The position numbers and the translations under genes are program-made. Below are positions 53,910 to 64,000 of a DNA stretch of 64,000 nucleotides, piece after piece (position 1 is the stretch's first letter; each line of letters begins with the position of its first letter). Under the pieces are notes generated by a model that saw only the letters and a list, made by a program, of their open reading frames with translations, was not told the origin of the DNA and did no database searches. Location: positions 8,848,552 through 8,912,551 of the forward strand of contig NC_072790.1 in the NCBI RefSeq assembly GCF_028583425.1. Reading direction: 5' to 3'. The stretch comes from Eublepharis macularius. Taxonomy: Eukaryota > Chordata > Lepidosauria > Squamata > Eublepharidae.

Positions 53910-54560
53910 TTTCAAGTGAGTTGGTGTGCAGCAGAAGAGCAAGGTTTGAGTCCAGTAGCACCTTCTAGACCAACAAGATTTCCACGGCTTACACTTTTGA
54001 GGGCCAAAGCTCCCTTCATTAGATACATCTACCCAGGAGTCATTTCGTAGGAAAAGAGCTGGAGGAACTCATTAGCAGTACACCTCATTAGCATATGCCA
54101 CGCCCCTTGACATCACTGGAAGTGTGTAATTAGCATAACTGATTTGCATATGCCACACCCCTTGACATGACCTATCCTGGCTGTTTTGGAACCAATCCTG
54201 GCCATTCAGGGCTGAAATTGGGCCCCAAATGGCAAAAAGGGGCTGAAAATGGCCAAAAAGGGGCCCAAAATGGTCAGGATTGGGCCGCTGCTTAGTGGGA
54301 GAGTGATCCACCACCCGTCAGAGGCCCAATCTGGGCCGTTTTGGCCCCAATCCAGGCTGAAATGGGCCCAAAATGGCCGAGTCAGGTGGGCGGGGCCACC
54401 TGACATGTGACTTCTTTGGGGAACTGCCGGAACTGCATTCCTGTGCGTTCCCCCTCAAAATGAGCCCTGCATCTACCAAAGCAAGTTTTTACTCTTAGAA
54501 GCTCCTACCCTGGAAATCTTTTGGACTTTAAGGTGCTACTGGACCTGAATCTTGCGCTCA
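53910..54560 (+). mobile_element. Retroposon, GGTGCTACTGG family, split by a hAT-like MITE
   Basis: Left half: GTAAGTTTCAAGTGAGTTGG, TGAGTCCAGTAGCACCTTCT and CCCTTCATTAGATACATCTA. Right half: AGAAGCTCCTACCCTGGAAA and AAGGTGCTACTGGACCTGAA. The two halves join cleanly across the inserted element. Confidence 0.8.
54034..54469. mobile_element. hAT-like MITE with exact 8-bp target duplication
   Basis: It is flanked by CATCTACC at 54026-54033 and 54470-54477. Left end CAGGAGTCATTTCGTAGG, right end CTCAAAATGAGCCCTG, imperfect inverted repeats. The interior carries GGGGCTGAAAATGGCCAAAA and TTGGCCCCAATCCAGGCTG blocks like those in the 44625 element, plus two copies of a CATATGCCAC(G/A)CCCCTTGACAT segment near the left end. 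Non-coding. Confidence 0.9.
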
Positions 54561-54800
54561 TGCTTGTGAAAGAACTGAAGAGAGGTTTGAGTTGTGGTGT
54601 TTTTAACCATCCCCTCTATAAAGTTTACAGTTCTTCCAAGGTTTTGTGGCTTCAGACATGACGACCGACCCTCATTTTCCTCACAGCAAACCACAGCGAG
54701 AGAACACGGAATAGTACTACCGAGTTCAGCCAGATCCCATAGAAGTCGTATCATGCAAACCGAGAGGTACAAGCAACGCAACTTCATCCTCAGAACAGGT

Positions 54801-54806
54801 TTTATT
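54801..54806 (-). terminator. Candidate poly(A) signal AATAAA
   Basis: Minus-strand AATAAA within CAGAATAAAACCTGTTCT. It is the last such hexamer before repeats resume at 54560. Another occurs at 55013-55018. Confidence 0.3.
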
Positions 54807-56878
54807 CTGATTTTTGATTTTAACAAACATTTTAGTATGAAGGCATCATTTGTTTTGAGTTTTCATTTATGTATGGCACAGACAAAAGGAAAAGAACAGA
54901 TTCATCAGCAAATACAGCATTTAAATGTCAGATTAACAGAAGAGGTTTGTGTTAACCCTACGTAGCTGTTTATATTTTATGCTAGAAGATATTTTGCAAG
55001 CAAGAGACTACATTTATTTGCATTGAAGTAAAAACATATTTTTTGATCAAGAAAATTACTTTTCTTCCTGACTTCCTTTATATCACAAATGTCTGGGTAA
55101 GGCAAATCCTTGATGAATTGTATGATAAAAATCCTATTTCCCAAGAAAATATATCCAACATATTTTGCTAACTTTGTCATTTGAAAAGCAAAGCAGACAT
55201 GCGTGGCATATAGAGAAATGTCTCTCTGTGTGTTTTTTTTTAAATCAAGCCACAAAGCAGAAACAGGGGTAATTCACAAAAAGAGAGAGGCTTTTTCAGT
55301 GCTTCAGGGAGAGATTTACAATTAGGTGCAGCAAATAATATGTGGCCCAGTATTAACAGACGTCTACTCTGTAAACTTTTACAGAGGAAGGAGCCTTGTT
55401 CATCATCAGAGAACATTAAAGAGACACCCCAGAAAAATTCCACGAAGACAGGGTCTCTATTCTCTATTTTCCATAATGCACTGTGGATGCTGGTGGCAGA
55501 GGGGAGGGGGAAATATCTTTTCCATGTCCGTAAATCCCTGTGTTAATAAAAGACCTCACACATTTTAATATCTCCTATTGAACCTACAGTGCGTTCTTCT
55601 CTAAGCTCTAACGAAATCTATCCAGACTGTATTTGTGTTTGCCTCTGTAGTATTAGCCAAAAGAAAATGGGAATTTTCTTATTGACCATGTTATTTTACT
55701 TACTTTAAAAAAAATTCTTAAGATATATAGCTCTGCAGTTCCAAATAAGAAAATGGCAAGTCACGTGTCTGAAACCAGGCCTCTGAAATTGAATCAACCT
55801 TTCTCATATTCTCAGTATTACAATGAACACATGTATGCCAATGGCATGTTACGAACAAATTATTTCCATATAAAGAAATTCATTGCCTCTGTCTAGATTC
55901 ATGTTGTGAAAAACTGATCAAAGGGGGGGGGGCTGCAAGGTTCCCAAACACTCATGCACACACCCCTACATTTTCTCTTTCTTTTTTTTCAAGCTAGCAA
56001 GTCATTATTTTAGGAGTTTGAAAGCTGCTGTATTTGGAAGATGCATAATTAAGCAAAGCCCGAATCTCATAATACAAAAACATTATTCTAATTGTTTCTA
56101 ACAGCAGTTGGAAAATAGTTTACAGAATATCAAACCCTGGACCCACGCTGGGTGCTCTTTCAATCTTGCAAGTAGGGTATCCATTTAATTTACAGTGTGG
56201 CTGGAAAAATGAACATAAAAATTCTTGGTTTTTTAAGTTGCACACAGCATTTTCTGGCAGAACAGATGACATATGGTACAACATTCCTCATCAAATAACT
56301 GTTAATTGCATTTTTATGGGTGCCGTTGAAAATACAAGAAGGGTTGACAAGACATTAACACCACAAGCCATATTTTATCCTGTGTGAGATGCCAAATGTC
56401 TGATATCTCTCTGACTCCCAGGGCACTGAAAAACATGAGGCACATTAGTGCCCAAAGGTCCAGATACAACAGAGATACAACCCAGTCGCAGACAACATAA
56501 TAGTAAGCTTTGTGATAGTACCCCTAGGGGTGCAGATAAAATGCTGTGTGCTGTGAGAAGGCAACACAGCAAAGAATTTGCCAACTGTGGAGATTTAAAA
56601 ATTCTCTCGCTTGATTGTCATACGAATGGTCCAGAAAAAAACAGCGGGGGCGGGGGGAATATAATTCCTCTGAGACACTCACAAAGCAAGATGTGAAGAA
56701 GAAGCCAACTTGTTCAGTGTCTGAAAACCAGAGTGACCTTCCTTTCTGAACAAGAATGGTGTTTTTCTAGGCATCCTTTGAAAAACTGATGCTCCCTCCC
56801 ACACATGTCCTCTCTGCCCTGGGGGTGACATCCACGTGACCTGATTCATCCACATGGGCTTTGTTTAAAAGTTAGTCT

Positions 56879-57099
56879 GAGGGCCAATTCGAACATTACA
56901 GACCCTCAAAAGAGGGCCGCTCAATGCTGTCGCTGCACGGCGGAGGACTCGTAATGTCTGCAAGCCTCTCATCGGCTGCGCTAGGCCAGCCCAATAGCGC
57001 CTCTCCATACGGAAGGGCTTTTCAGCTTCAGGTCTTCTGCCGCATGCAAATGTTTCCCTGGCAGATTCCACGGGGGCTGCAACGTTTGAATTGGCCCTG
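56879..57099. mobile_element. MITE with AGGGCCAATTC ends
   Basis: Left GAGGGCCAATTCGAACATTA and right GCAACGTTTGAATTGGCCCT are inverted copies of about 17 bp. The 220-bp interior is CpG-rich compared with its AT-rich surroundings. No clear target duplication. Confidence 0.75.
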
Positions 57100-57564
57100 A
57101 GTGTTTATTCGCACCTCAGGCTCCTAATTCTTTTACCATTCTGTGGGGGCAGCAGGAAGTAGCCTAACAAGCATTCGGCCTGGCAGAGGGGGAAAAGGAC
57201 TAGTATTGTCTGCATCGTTGTTTGGTTGGGGTCATGATGGAGGTTAGATCTCTGTTACCACGTTCAGTTTCAAAAATGGACCCCCTTTCCACACGTTGCC
57301 TTAGAATTTCAGAGGAAGGGTACAAGAAAAATGCAGGGCTGAAGCAAAGAAAACTTAACAGAAGTGCTGCAACCGAAGTAGAGAAACTTCAACATTGTTT
57401 ACTGAGCAAAAACAAATAGAGATGAGAAAGAAAGGTAAAGAATCACTGCCCTGGAATCACCCTCCCCTAATCCCCTCCCCCTTCCCATTTTGCACTCCAT
57501 GGTGTGCTGTCATCTGCTAGTCAGAATGTGGTTGTATCATGCACCCATGGCTGCAGTTCACGTT

Positions 57565-57593
57565 TCACCGCTTGGTTCTCTTCTCTTCTTGGT
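57565..57593 (-). CDS. Candidate 3'-terminal coding exon, gene unknown
   Basis: The minus strand reads TTTCTTTTCTGTCTCCACAG immediately before ACCAAGAAGAGAAGAGAACC, a very good acceptor with a long pyrimidine tract. Downstream, one frame gives QEEKRTKR and a stop; the others give TKKRREPSGET or a 23-residue tail before their stops. A basic C-terminus and a following long repeat-poor stretch are what a last exon would show. I do not recognise the protein. The coordinates given are for the shortest frame. Confidence 0.25.
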
Positions 57594-57614
57594 CTGTGGA
57601 GACAGAAAAGAAAC

Positions 57615-57790
57615 ATGATTAGAGATAGGCACAAACAGGGGGGAAAATGAACCGTGCAGTTCGTGGTTCATCACATTTCATGAACCACGAACTTTCACGA
57701 ACCTGCCCTGGTTCGCGAACTGGTTCATTTGGTTTGTGAAAACGTCACATCCAGGTCAGCAAATCATCACTTCCAGGTCAGCAGAAGGTC
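57615..57790 (+). mobile_element. hAT-like 5' end fragment
   Basis: AGAGATAGGCACAAACAG, AACCGTGCAGTTCGTGGTTC and CACGAACCTGCCCTGGTTCG are rich in GAACC/GGTTC subterminal repeats and resemble the TAGACAT...GAACG element at 4134. The right end is lacking; an L2 fragment follows. Confidence 0.55.
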
Positions 57791-58350
57791 ACTTTGAGAC
57801 TCCAGTTGGTGCAGAACACCACAGCTTCGTTAGAGCTCGGCAGAGCTCGGCAAAGCATGCATATCACTCCCATTCTGCAGTCTCTCCATGGGCTACTCAT
57901 CAGTTACTGGGCTCAGTTCAAGGTGTTGGTTATCACATACAAAGCCCTTCATGGCCTTGGCCCATATCTATGGGACTGCCTCTCTGCTTATGCTCCAACG
58001 TGGCAGCTTTGCTCGTCTGAACAGGGCCTTCTACAGGCACCACCCTGCAAATGGGCGGAATCAAGAGCTGCCTGTGGACTGCACTACTGTGCTTAGCATG
58101 TACTGTCTGCTGATGCAGATATGATCCTACTATGTAAATTCTGTGCTGCTTACTGTATCATGTCAATACTTATGTTTTATTTCAGCTCTGCTTTCAGATT
58201 TTTGCTTGTGCTCAGATTTCTGCCACTCAAACATTACTGTTTTATTTACTGGATGTCCCAATCCGTTGATTGTATTTGACCAACACTGTGTAATCTGCCT
58301 TGAGTATCAATGAGTAACGCAGACTATACATAACGTAAATAAATGACTGT
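57785..58350 (+). mobile_element. L2-like LINE ORF2 C-terminus and 3' end
   Basis: Frames give RLQLVQNTTAS then ITPILQSLHGLL, then QFKVLVITYKALHGLGPYLW. A T-rich 3' UTR follows to TATACATAACGTAAATAAAT. It is the same block set as at 9330 and 18495. Confidence 0.75.
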
Positions 58351-58750
58351 CTTTTTTTGATGTTTTGTTTTTTAAGCTGTCTCAGACAAGTCCCCTGGAG
58401 AGGCAGCGTAATTTTTTTTCAAGAAAAAAAATCAATTAATCCACAACCCTAGCATTAACAAATTAAATCATCGGAGAATTATTATAGTTGCTACGAGATT
58501 ATGAGAAAAAACACTGGTCACCTCCGTGATGAATGCAACATGCAACCCAACACATTCATAGATAATAACTTGTTAGCAAAAACAATGTTTGCATCACTTG
58601 TTAATCTCAAATCAATAAGAATGTTCTGCGTGGGATATTTACTTATTTAGTTATTTATTTATACCCGGCTTTTCTCCTAAGTGGAGACCCGAAAGAGTTT
58701 ACGTCATTGGTCACCCAGACCCTCATCTGGCACTGGCGCTGGCTTTCATC
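58351..58750. other. Unassigned; LINE-like tail at 58635-58740
   Basis: TTATTTATACCCGGCTTTTC followed by TCCTAAGTGGAGACCCGAAA looks like a LINE/SINE 3' tail read in reverse. The remainder is AT-rich and unassigned. Confidence 0.3.
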
Positions 58751-58756
58751 CCCAGA

Positions 58757-58990
58757 GAGCCCGTGTGGTGCAGTGGGTAGGATGCGGGACTAGGCTCTGG
58801 GAGACCCAGGTTCGAATCCCTGCTCTGCCATGGAAGCTTGCTGGGTGACCCTGGCCAGTCACACACTCCTGGCCTCATGTACCTCACAAGGTTGCTGTGG
58901 GGATAAATTGGAGGAGGAGAAATTACGGAAGCCACCTTGGGTCCCCATTGGGGAGAAAGATGGGATATAAATAAAAAATAAGTAACAAAT
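58757..58990 (+). mobile_element. tRNA-derived SINE, full length
   Basis: GTGTGGTGCAGTGGGTAGGA and GACCCAGGTTCGAATCCCTG contain A-box-like and perfect B-box sequence. CTGGGTGACCCTGGCCAGTC, GTACCTCACAAGGTTGCTGT and GGTCCCCATTGGGGAGAAAG follow. The tail is GATGGGATATAAATAAAAAA. Confidence 0.9.
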
Positions 58991-58999
58991 AAATAATCA

Positions 59000-59780
59000 C
59001 CTTTTCAGCATGGTAAATATTATGTACCCATTTTGATAAGTTTAGAAGGAACTCAAAGGAAGCTTGGCTAGAAGAATGCTATTGACAGCAGATAATTACT
59101 GAGTGAAAGAAAGAAAAGGAAGAGGGCTGTGGCCAGCATTTTATTAAGGAAGGATCCTTAGGGCTCTACGGAGCACAACGGCAGCGCTGTTTCAGACCCT
59201 ACTCTTCTTTCTGCCAAGGTTATGGATTGTCGCGGGCAGCATGCTAAACATTACAGATAGATAGATAAATATTAATTAGAGGGTTTTCTGGCTTATTCGA
59301 TTAGGGGTTGCTTAAAGTTTCTTTAGTCCAGATGAGGAAAAGTGTTTGATCTGACAAGGTGATAGCATCAGGCTGCGTAAAAGGTCTGGACTAAAAGGGA
59401 GCCTTTGTTCTGACGCTTTCTTCCATCTTGCTGCGCTCTCCTCTGCATGCCCATCAGATACACCAGCATACCTGCGTGAGTGAGACAAGTCCTTTGTCTC
59501 TTCAGGGCTCTCTTCCCCCTCCAAATTCAGTGCTTCTTAGCCATTTGGTTATCTTTTTTTAAAAAAATAATTACACGGCTTCTCATTTGCTTAGACGGTA
59601 TTTTATCGCATCTTCATGTCTTCCCCTATACGTCCCTCCTGAGTTCTCTCTGGTTTCCTCAGTTTGCCATTTGCTTGTTCACTAGTGAGATTTTATTTTC
59701 TTTTTATTTGAACCTTTTTTTTTTCATGTATCTGTGAACAAGAATTTCTGCTTAAAGTTGAAACCCAGTTTTCAGTCCCA
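59000..59780. other. Unassigned sequence
   Basis: No repeat or splice-bounded exon recognised. Confidence 0.3.
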
Positions 59781-59785
59781 AACAG

Positions 59786-60165
59786 GGTTGCCAGTTCCCG
59801 TACAGAACAAGAAGTGATGTCACAACATTGTGTGATGTTCTAGGAATTCACCCAATTTCTGTTTTTACCATAGATATTTGTGAAATTCCTAGAGCATTAC
59901 GCAATGCTTTGATGTTACTTTAGGTTTAGAATCCAGAAGTGGCACCATGGCATCACCCAGGCTGACCCCCCCCCCTCATTTTGCTCCTGGCGCTTCATGA
60001 AGTGGCCGGGGGGGGGCACAGATCTCCAGGGAGGGAGGCTGTTTAGCCATTTTGGCTGGAAGATGGTTCCTCCCGATACTGACCATTCCTCCAGCCTATG
60101 GTGGATAAATGCCAGTATTTCTGGGACTCCAGGGAGAAAATGCATGCAACTACAAGCCAATTTCT
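59786..60165. mobile_element. Large MITE, GGGTTGCCAG type
   Basis: The left end GGGTTGCCAGTTCCCGTAC is followed by AAGAAGTGATGTCACAAC, with later mirrored elements (CCTAGAGCATTACGCAATGC against CATTGTGTGATGTTCTAGG). The right end is weak (AATTTCTGCCAACCTG). Confidence 0.45.
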
Positions 60166-60185
60166 GCCAACCTGAGTCAAGAATA

Positions 60186-60610
60186 GGGTAGCCAGGTGTT
60201 CGTTTTTCTCCTGGTCAGTTGTTTTTTTTTTCTGGAATTGTCTGGGAAAAACACATTTTAAATACTGGACATATAAGTGTCTGGTATTTTTGAGAGCGGA
60301 GGAGGAGGGGCAACTGGCTGCTGGTGTTCATGAGCTGGCGGCAGCACCAGAAGGCCGTCCTGTGCTGTCTCTGCCTCCCCCCCCCCCCTGCTTCCACACA
60401 GCATAGCCTCTGAGTCCCAGGAAGGGGCCAGCCCCCCCCCCCAGCTTCCTGCATGGATCAGTCCTGCATCTTCTGCATCGAGAATAGGGCCTCCCTTGAG
60501 AATGAGATCTGAGGGACGATCTGCAGCAGCTCCTAACAACGCCCTGCTTCCCGTTTTGCCCAGTTTGCACCTTCGCCCTGTTAATTTCACCTGCCTCCTA
60601 GTTCAGGCAT
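60186..60610. mobile_element. MITE, AGGGTAGCCAGGTGT type
   Basis: AGGGTAGCCAGGTGTTCGTT, CTGGAATTGTCTGGG and AAATACTGGACATATAAGTG match the start of a common vertebrate element in which the words CCGGAC/TGGACAT repeat. The right end is not clear. Confidence 0.4.
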
Positions 60611-61435
60611 TTGTGGACCAGCAAGTGAAAGAATAAACAATTCGATTCACCACACTGTGAGGGGGGGGGGCAAGTAAAATCTTCCCGATCATATAGAAAA
60701 CGAGTTATATTTACAGCTTTTCTTTCCATGTCTAAAATGGCAAGCACTTGACAGCTTTAATTTTTAGAATATAAATATTAAAAAGGGGTGAAGGGTTAAA
60801 TAAACGGTGAAATGGAAAGGGAGGGTGTCAGATGTAGCATTTTAATTGTTATGCTGCACATGTGAGGGTTTTGTTTTTTATTTTTCGTTGACAACTTTCT
60901 AAATGGAGGCCAAAGGAGACTGCATTTCTTTCTCCCATCTGCAGCACTGCAGTATATTCTCAATATCCCAGACAAGGACAAAAAGGTACATACAGTAATA
61001 AGACTCTTTAAAACATCCGTGACAGACTCGCCACTGTTATAAAGCTTCTATATTTGGTTTTGAGAGATGTGAAATCCCATTATGGGTGTAAATAACACAT
61101 CCTGGCAGTATTTATAGTGCTAGCATCTTGTAATAAGCATTACAAAGGAGAAGAGGGCAATATGCTTGTATCACCACGACCCCTGTCTTTGGTAGAGAAA
61201 TCAGAACTGTGTTTTTTAATTTGGCCGTGACAGAGATTTGTCATCTTTTTGAATGATACTAGTTTTTATCTAGGAATCTTGTGGTCTGTGTCCCTATTTG
61301 TGTGTGCCCTTTCATTTCTGTGCAATGGCATGTCACTGCCTTAAAAATAAATAAATGAAGCAGGACTGTAAAAACGGAAGCCTAGTCAAAAACTAAGTTC
61401 AGTGACAGTGAGATCCAAGGCATAAAATCATCATA
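60611..61435. other. Unassigned AT-rich sequence
   Basis: No repeat recognised apart from a G run near 60661. Confidence 0.3.
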
Positions 61436-61437
61436 AC

Positions 61438-61697
61438 CAGGGCTTTTTTTCTGGGAAAGGAGGTGGTGGAACTCAGTGGGTTGCCCTCGGAGAAAATGGT
61501 CACATGGCTGGTGGCCCCTCCCCCTGATCTCCAGACAGAGGGGAGTTGAGATTGCCCTCCACGCTGCTGAGCGGCGCGTAGGGCACTCTAAACTCCCCTC
61601 TGTCTGGAGATCAGGGGGCGGGGCCACCAGCCATGTGACCATTTTCAAGAGGTTCCGGAACTCAGTTCCACCGCGTTCCTACTGAAAAAAAGCCCTG
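61438..61697. mobile_element. Palindromic MITE, CAGGGCTTTTTTTC family
   Basis: Ends CAGGGCTTTTTTTCTGGG and CTGAAAAAAAGCCCTG. Inside, GAAAATGGTCACATGGCTGG mirrors CCAGCCATGTGACCATTTTC, and CCAGACAGAGGGGAGTT mirrors AACTCCCCTCTGTCTGG. The 260-bp element could fold end to end. A sister copy lies at 43216. No exact target duplication. Confidence 0.85.
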
Positions 61698-61699
61698 AA

Positions 61700-62570
61700 C
61701 ACATGCCTATTGTTCCCAGAATATCGACTCTGTAGAGTCAAGCTTAATTCCAGAGCAGATAAAATGCTTAAGCTGTGATTGAGCAAGCTCTTTCATTGAC
61801 TCCTGAATTTCTGCAGATTTAAGACTACATGTATATGCTCTCTTGGGATATTATTCTAGAATACTATTGTTAGATTTATTTAGTAAGTGTTATCCAAAAC
61901 ATATATTTTTAAAACCTTGTAAAAAGCAAGTCACTCTGCTCAACAGGAAGAGTTTCAATCATAACCCTCTTTAACTGCCCTCCCCTTCTCCATTTACAAT
62001 TCTGTATATTACATATTCAGCGATGATTGCTCATCTCCCACAGGGAAGTCTTCAGGGATCTTATATTCTATAAGGAACAGATGGCGCAGTTACTTTTTTC
62101 TCCCTCTTCAGCTTCTGCAGATATATAACATGTCCTGTCAAGATCAGTTCCCAGAGGCATTATCCAGGCTCTTACACAGAGACATGGAAGCATGAATAGG
62201 GCATTACTGGGATATAGCTAACCGCAGTCTCGGTGCTGGTAGCAGTTCTTCCCCCATTCACGGCCAATACAAGAATTACTGTGGCAATAGCCTTCTGCTC
62301 ACACTTTGGTTATTTCTCCAAGTGTTGATGGCAGTCCATACGAGGATTTGGTCCCCTTGACAGTCAAGATGGAGCAGGCGGACAGCATCTGCTCTGAACT
62401 ACTCACGGCTATCCTGAATTCTACAGTTTGGAATGACAGAGTAGGTAAGATCCATGCTGCTATCAAGAGAGATTTTGATATCATTCTCTTTACCTGCACA
62501 GGCTGAAAACCTTCACAAACGTTACATATTAACCGGTCCTCAATTTTTAGAAAAATGATAGAAATGAACA
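61700..62570. other. Unassigned, intron-like
   Basis: A plus-strand 66-codon frame (62306-62506) has moderately protein-like content but no splice or domain support. Nothing else is recognised. Confidence 0.3.
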
Positions 62571-62577
62571 GACTTAC

Positions 62578-62645
62578 CTACAATTAATTCTCAGTCTGGG
62601 ATTCTGTAGGTTCAGCTATGGTTTCAACCTGACTATTCATTTCAA
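62578..62645 (-). other. Candidate cassette exon with stops in all frames
   Basis: The minus strand has TACTTTGTTTTTAG before the exon and an ideal TAG|GTAAGTC donor after it. The 68-nt exon carries MNSQVETIAEPTESQTEN preceded by one E in its only long frame and then TAA; the other frames stop early. If real, it would be an alternative C-terminal or poison exon. The frame content, with E, T, S, Q and N, is low in complexity. No homology recognised. Confidence 0.25.
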
Positions 62646-62649
62646 CTAA

Positions 62650-62905
62650 AAACAAAGTAATATGTTACGTATTAAAGAACACAACAGCATTTAAAATACA
62701 TCCATTCAAACTGCTGAATATCCAGATGAAAATGTCCGCACCTTATGTCCAGATTTAAATGGAAAGCAGGCAGTGAATTTGGGGCTCCTCACACTACTTG
62801 ACAACACTCCCACTCACTGTAGAACTTCCAAAGTACTTTTGGGGTCATTTCGACATCGGAAATGTACAAAAGATGCAAAGCTTTATTTCCAGTCTTGTAA
62901 ATCTA
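62650..62905. other. Unassigned sequence
   Basis: No repeat recognised. Confidence 0.25.
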
Positions 62906-62907
62906 GC

Positions 62908-63120
62908 GAGGCCCTGACCTGGATGGCCCAGGTGAGCCTGATCTCATCAGATCTCAGAAGCTAAGCAGGGTCAGCCTTGGTTAGTGATTGTATGGGAGAC
63001 CTCCAGCAAAGACCAGGGCTTCAGAGGCAGGCAATGGCAAACCACCGCTGTTAGTCTCTTGCCATGGAAACCCCACCAGGGGGTCACCATAAGTCAACTA
63101 TGACTTGAGGGCAGGATTTC
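62908..63120 (+). mobile_element. 5S rRNA-derived SINE, copy 4 (best)
   Basis: CCCAGGTGAGCCTGATCTCA, TCAGATCTCAGAAGCTAAGC, GTCAGCCTTGGTTAGTGATT and TATGGGAGACC follow vertebrate 5S rRNA over about 75 bases. The body GGCAATGGCAAACCACCGCT, ATGGAAACCCCACCAGGGGG and TAAGTCAACTATGACTTGAG follows. Confidence 0.9.
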
Positions 63121-63124
63121 ATTT

Positions 63125-63258
63125 CAAGTCTAGGGAGATCCAGCAGCATATCACAGCTGGGGAGGGAAGTGCACATGAAAGAAGGGGGGGAACACGTGCA
63201 AGTCATTTCACGTGTCAAAACACGTGAAATTTGTCACTTGTAGCGTCGCTCTCAGTCC
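63125..63258. repeat. MITE relic, GAGCCAAGCTACAAG family
   Basis: The right end TTGTCACTTGTAGCGTCGCT resembles the TGTCACTTGTAGCTTGGCTC end at 7702. ATTTCACGTGTCAAAACACG precedes it, with a short CACGTG-centred symmetry. Confidence 0.4.
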
Positions 63259-63404
63259 CCTTTCAGCAGCCCCCAGTTCACTGCAGGAGCCCTGCAGGGC
63301 CAAGACTGAAGGACGGGCAAAGCAGAAAGCTGACCCCTAGAGGTTACTTGTGTATATTGCAACATTCCCTCACTAAGTTTTTACTGAACTCTCAAATAAC
63401 AACA

Positions 63405-63652
63405 ACAACAACGACATTTGATTTATATACTGCCCTTCAAGATGCCTTAACACCCACTCAGAGCGGTTTACAAAGTATGCTATTATTATCCCCACAACAA
63501 AACACCCTGTGAGGTGGGTGGGGCTGAGAGAGCCCCTAGAAGCAGTTACTGACCCAAGGTCATCTAGCTGGCTTCAGGTGGAAGAGTGAAGAATCAAACC
63601 TGGTTCTCCAGATTAGAGTCCTGCACTCTTAACCACTACCTCAAACTGAATC
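63405..63652 (-). mobile_element. tRNA-derived SINE, full length
   Basis: Minus strand: GTAGTGGTTAAGAGTGC, GAACCAGGTTTGATTCTTCA (B box), AGCTAGATGACCTTGGGTCA, CCACCCACCTCACAGGGTG and TTGTGGGGATAATAATAGC. The GTTGTTGTT tail matches the 14541 copy closely. Confidence 0.85.
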
Positions 63653-64000
63653 CCCTAATACCAATACTAAGAAGAATATGAAGAACTTTATACAACATAA
63701 TCCTTTAAATAAATAGGAGTCACTCTCTGACATGTGGAATGTCACACGGGCCTCTGGACAGGTGATGGTGTCCCATATGGTTCTGCAATAGTGGGAGACA
63801 CAGAATCATCAAAGACCTCCTCATTCTGCACAGCAGGAGAAACAGTCTTGCCTAACCTCTCCGTGTTCGTTGCCAGGCTCCCAGGGAGATGTGTGGTTGG
63901 GATGTCCTAAATCTGAAAGAGACACTAGATAATTCAGGCCCATGGCTTGCTGTTTGGATGCAATGTTAGGGACAGTTGAGGGCAAGACAACTCAGTGGAT
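63653..64000 (-). other. Window end with a weak coding-exon candidate at 63742-63912
   Basis: On the minus strand, TAGTGTCTCTTTCAG is followed by ATTTAG and then GACATCCC. From 63906 one frame stays open for 54 codons to a TGA at 63742-63744, including PGSLATNTERLGKTVSPAVQ and EEVFDDSVSPTIAEPYGTPS. It could be a coding exon, a transposon ORF fragment or chance; I recognise no family. Confidence 0.2.

Larger units (their letters stand above)
54780..57593 (-). other. Possible 3' UTR of a minus-strand gene
   Basis: This 2.8-kb stretch is free of recognisable repeats, except for one small MITE, in a region otherwise saturated with them. It starts directly downstream of a strong minus-strand acceptor at 57594. 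An AATAAA hexamer on the minus strand lies at 54801-54806, with a candidate cleavage area about 20 bases beyond. The sequence is AT-rich and lacks long frames. This is inference from context only. Confidence 0.25.

Noticed and set aside
58757..58990. tRNA gene
   Set aside because: A and B boxes are present, but no cloverleaf can be drawn through the acceptor stem and the SINE body continues.
62908..63120. 5S rRNA gene
   Set aside because: Only the promoter part matches 5S; a SINE body follows and the terminator is missing.

Overview
The window reads as repeat-rich, non-coding nuclear DNA of a squamate reptile (a lizard; the clade within Squamata cannot be fixed from this window). Four copies of a SINE with a 5S rRNA-like head, about a dozen tRNA-derived SINE copies with recognisable B boxes, CR1, L2, L1 and RTE/BovB-type LINE fragments, an APE-endonuclease LINE and many hAT-like non-autonomous DNA elements together fit a lizard genome. 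No complete protein-coding gene is visible. Almost all long open frames lie inside repeats and have no support as host genes.

Layout. 0.5-7 kb: a dispersed repeat, a small MITE, a 5S-SINE and a 1.1-kb hAT-like element carrying a 3 x 202-bp tandem repeat, separated by AT-rich unique DNA. 7.5-10.7 kb: two MITEs, an internally inverted L1, an L2 and a hAT fragment. 11-20 kb: palindromic MITEs, probable LTR pieces, tRNA-SINEs and an L2. 20-30 kb: two CR1-group LINE tails (one split by a hAT-like MITE), a dispersed pyrimidine-rich repeat family, an 870-bp foldback element with GC-rich cargo, and a GATA microsatellite. 30-36 kb: an L2, a large element built of two tandem-repeat blocks, then about 2 kb of apparently unique DNA. 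36-44 kb: a nearly full-length but decayed APE-type LINE on the minus strand and a second tail of the same family on the plus strand. 44-54.5 kb: an RTE fragment, a GGCC-rich tandem element, nested SINE and retroposon insertions, a solo LTR, a 1.3-kb CR1 reverse-transcriptase fragment and a hAT-like MITE with an exact 8-bp target duplication. 54.5-57.6 kb is mostly non-repetitive and could be the 3' UTR of a minus-strand host gene. 57.6-64 kb is intron-like, with more MITEs and SINEs and two further weak minus-strand exon candidates.

The window is therefore mainly a record of transposition: several insertions are nested and flanked by target-site duplications, so their relative ages can be read directly. 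The only hint of a host gene is the set of minus-strand splice-site-bounded candidates at 63.9, 62.6 and 57.6 kb. I could not assign these to a known gene, and family names for repeats are from recognition of motifs, not from a database search.
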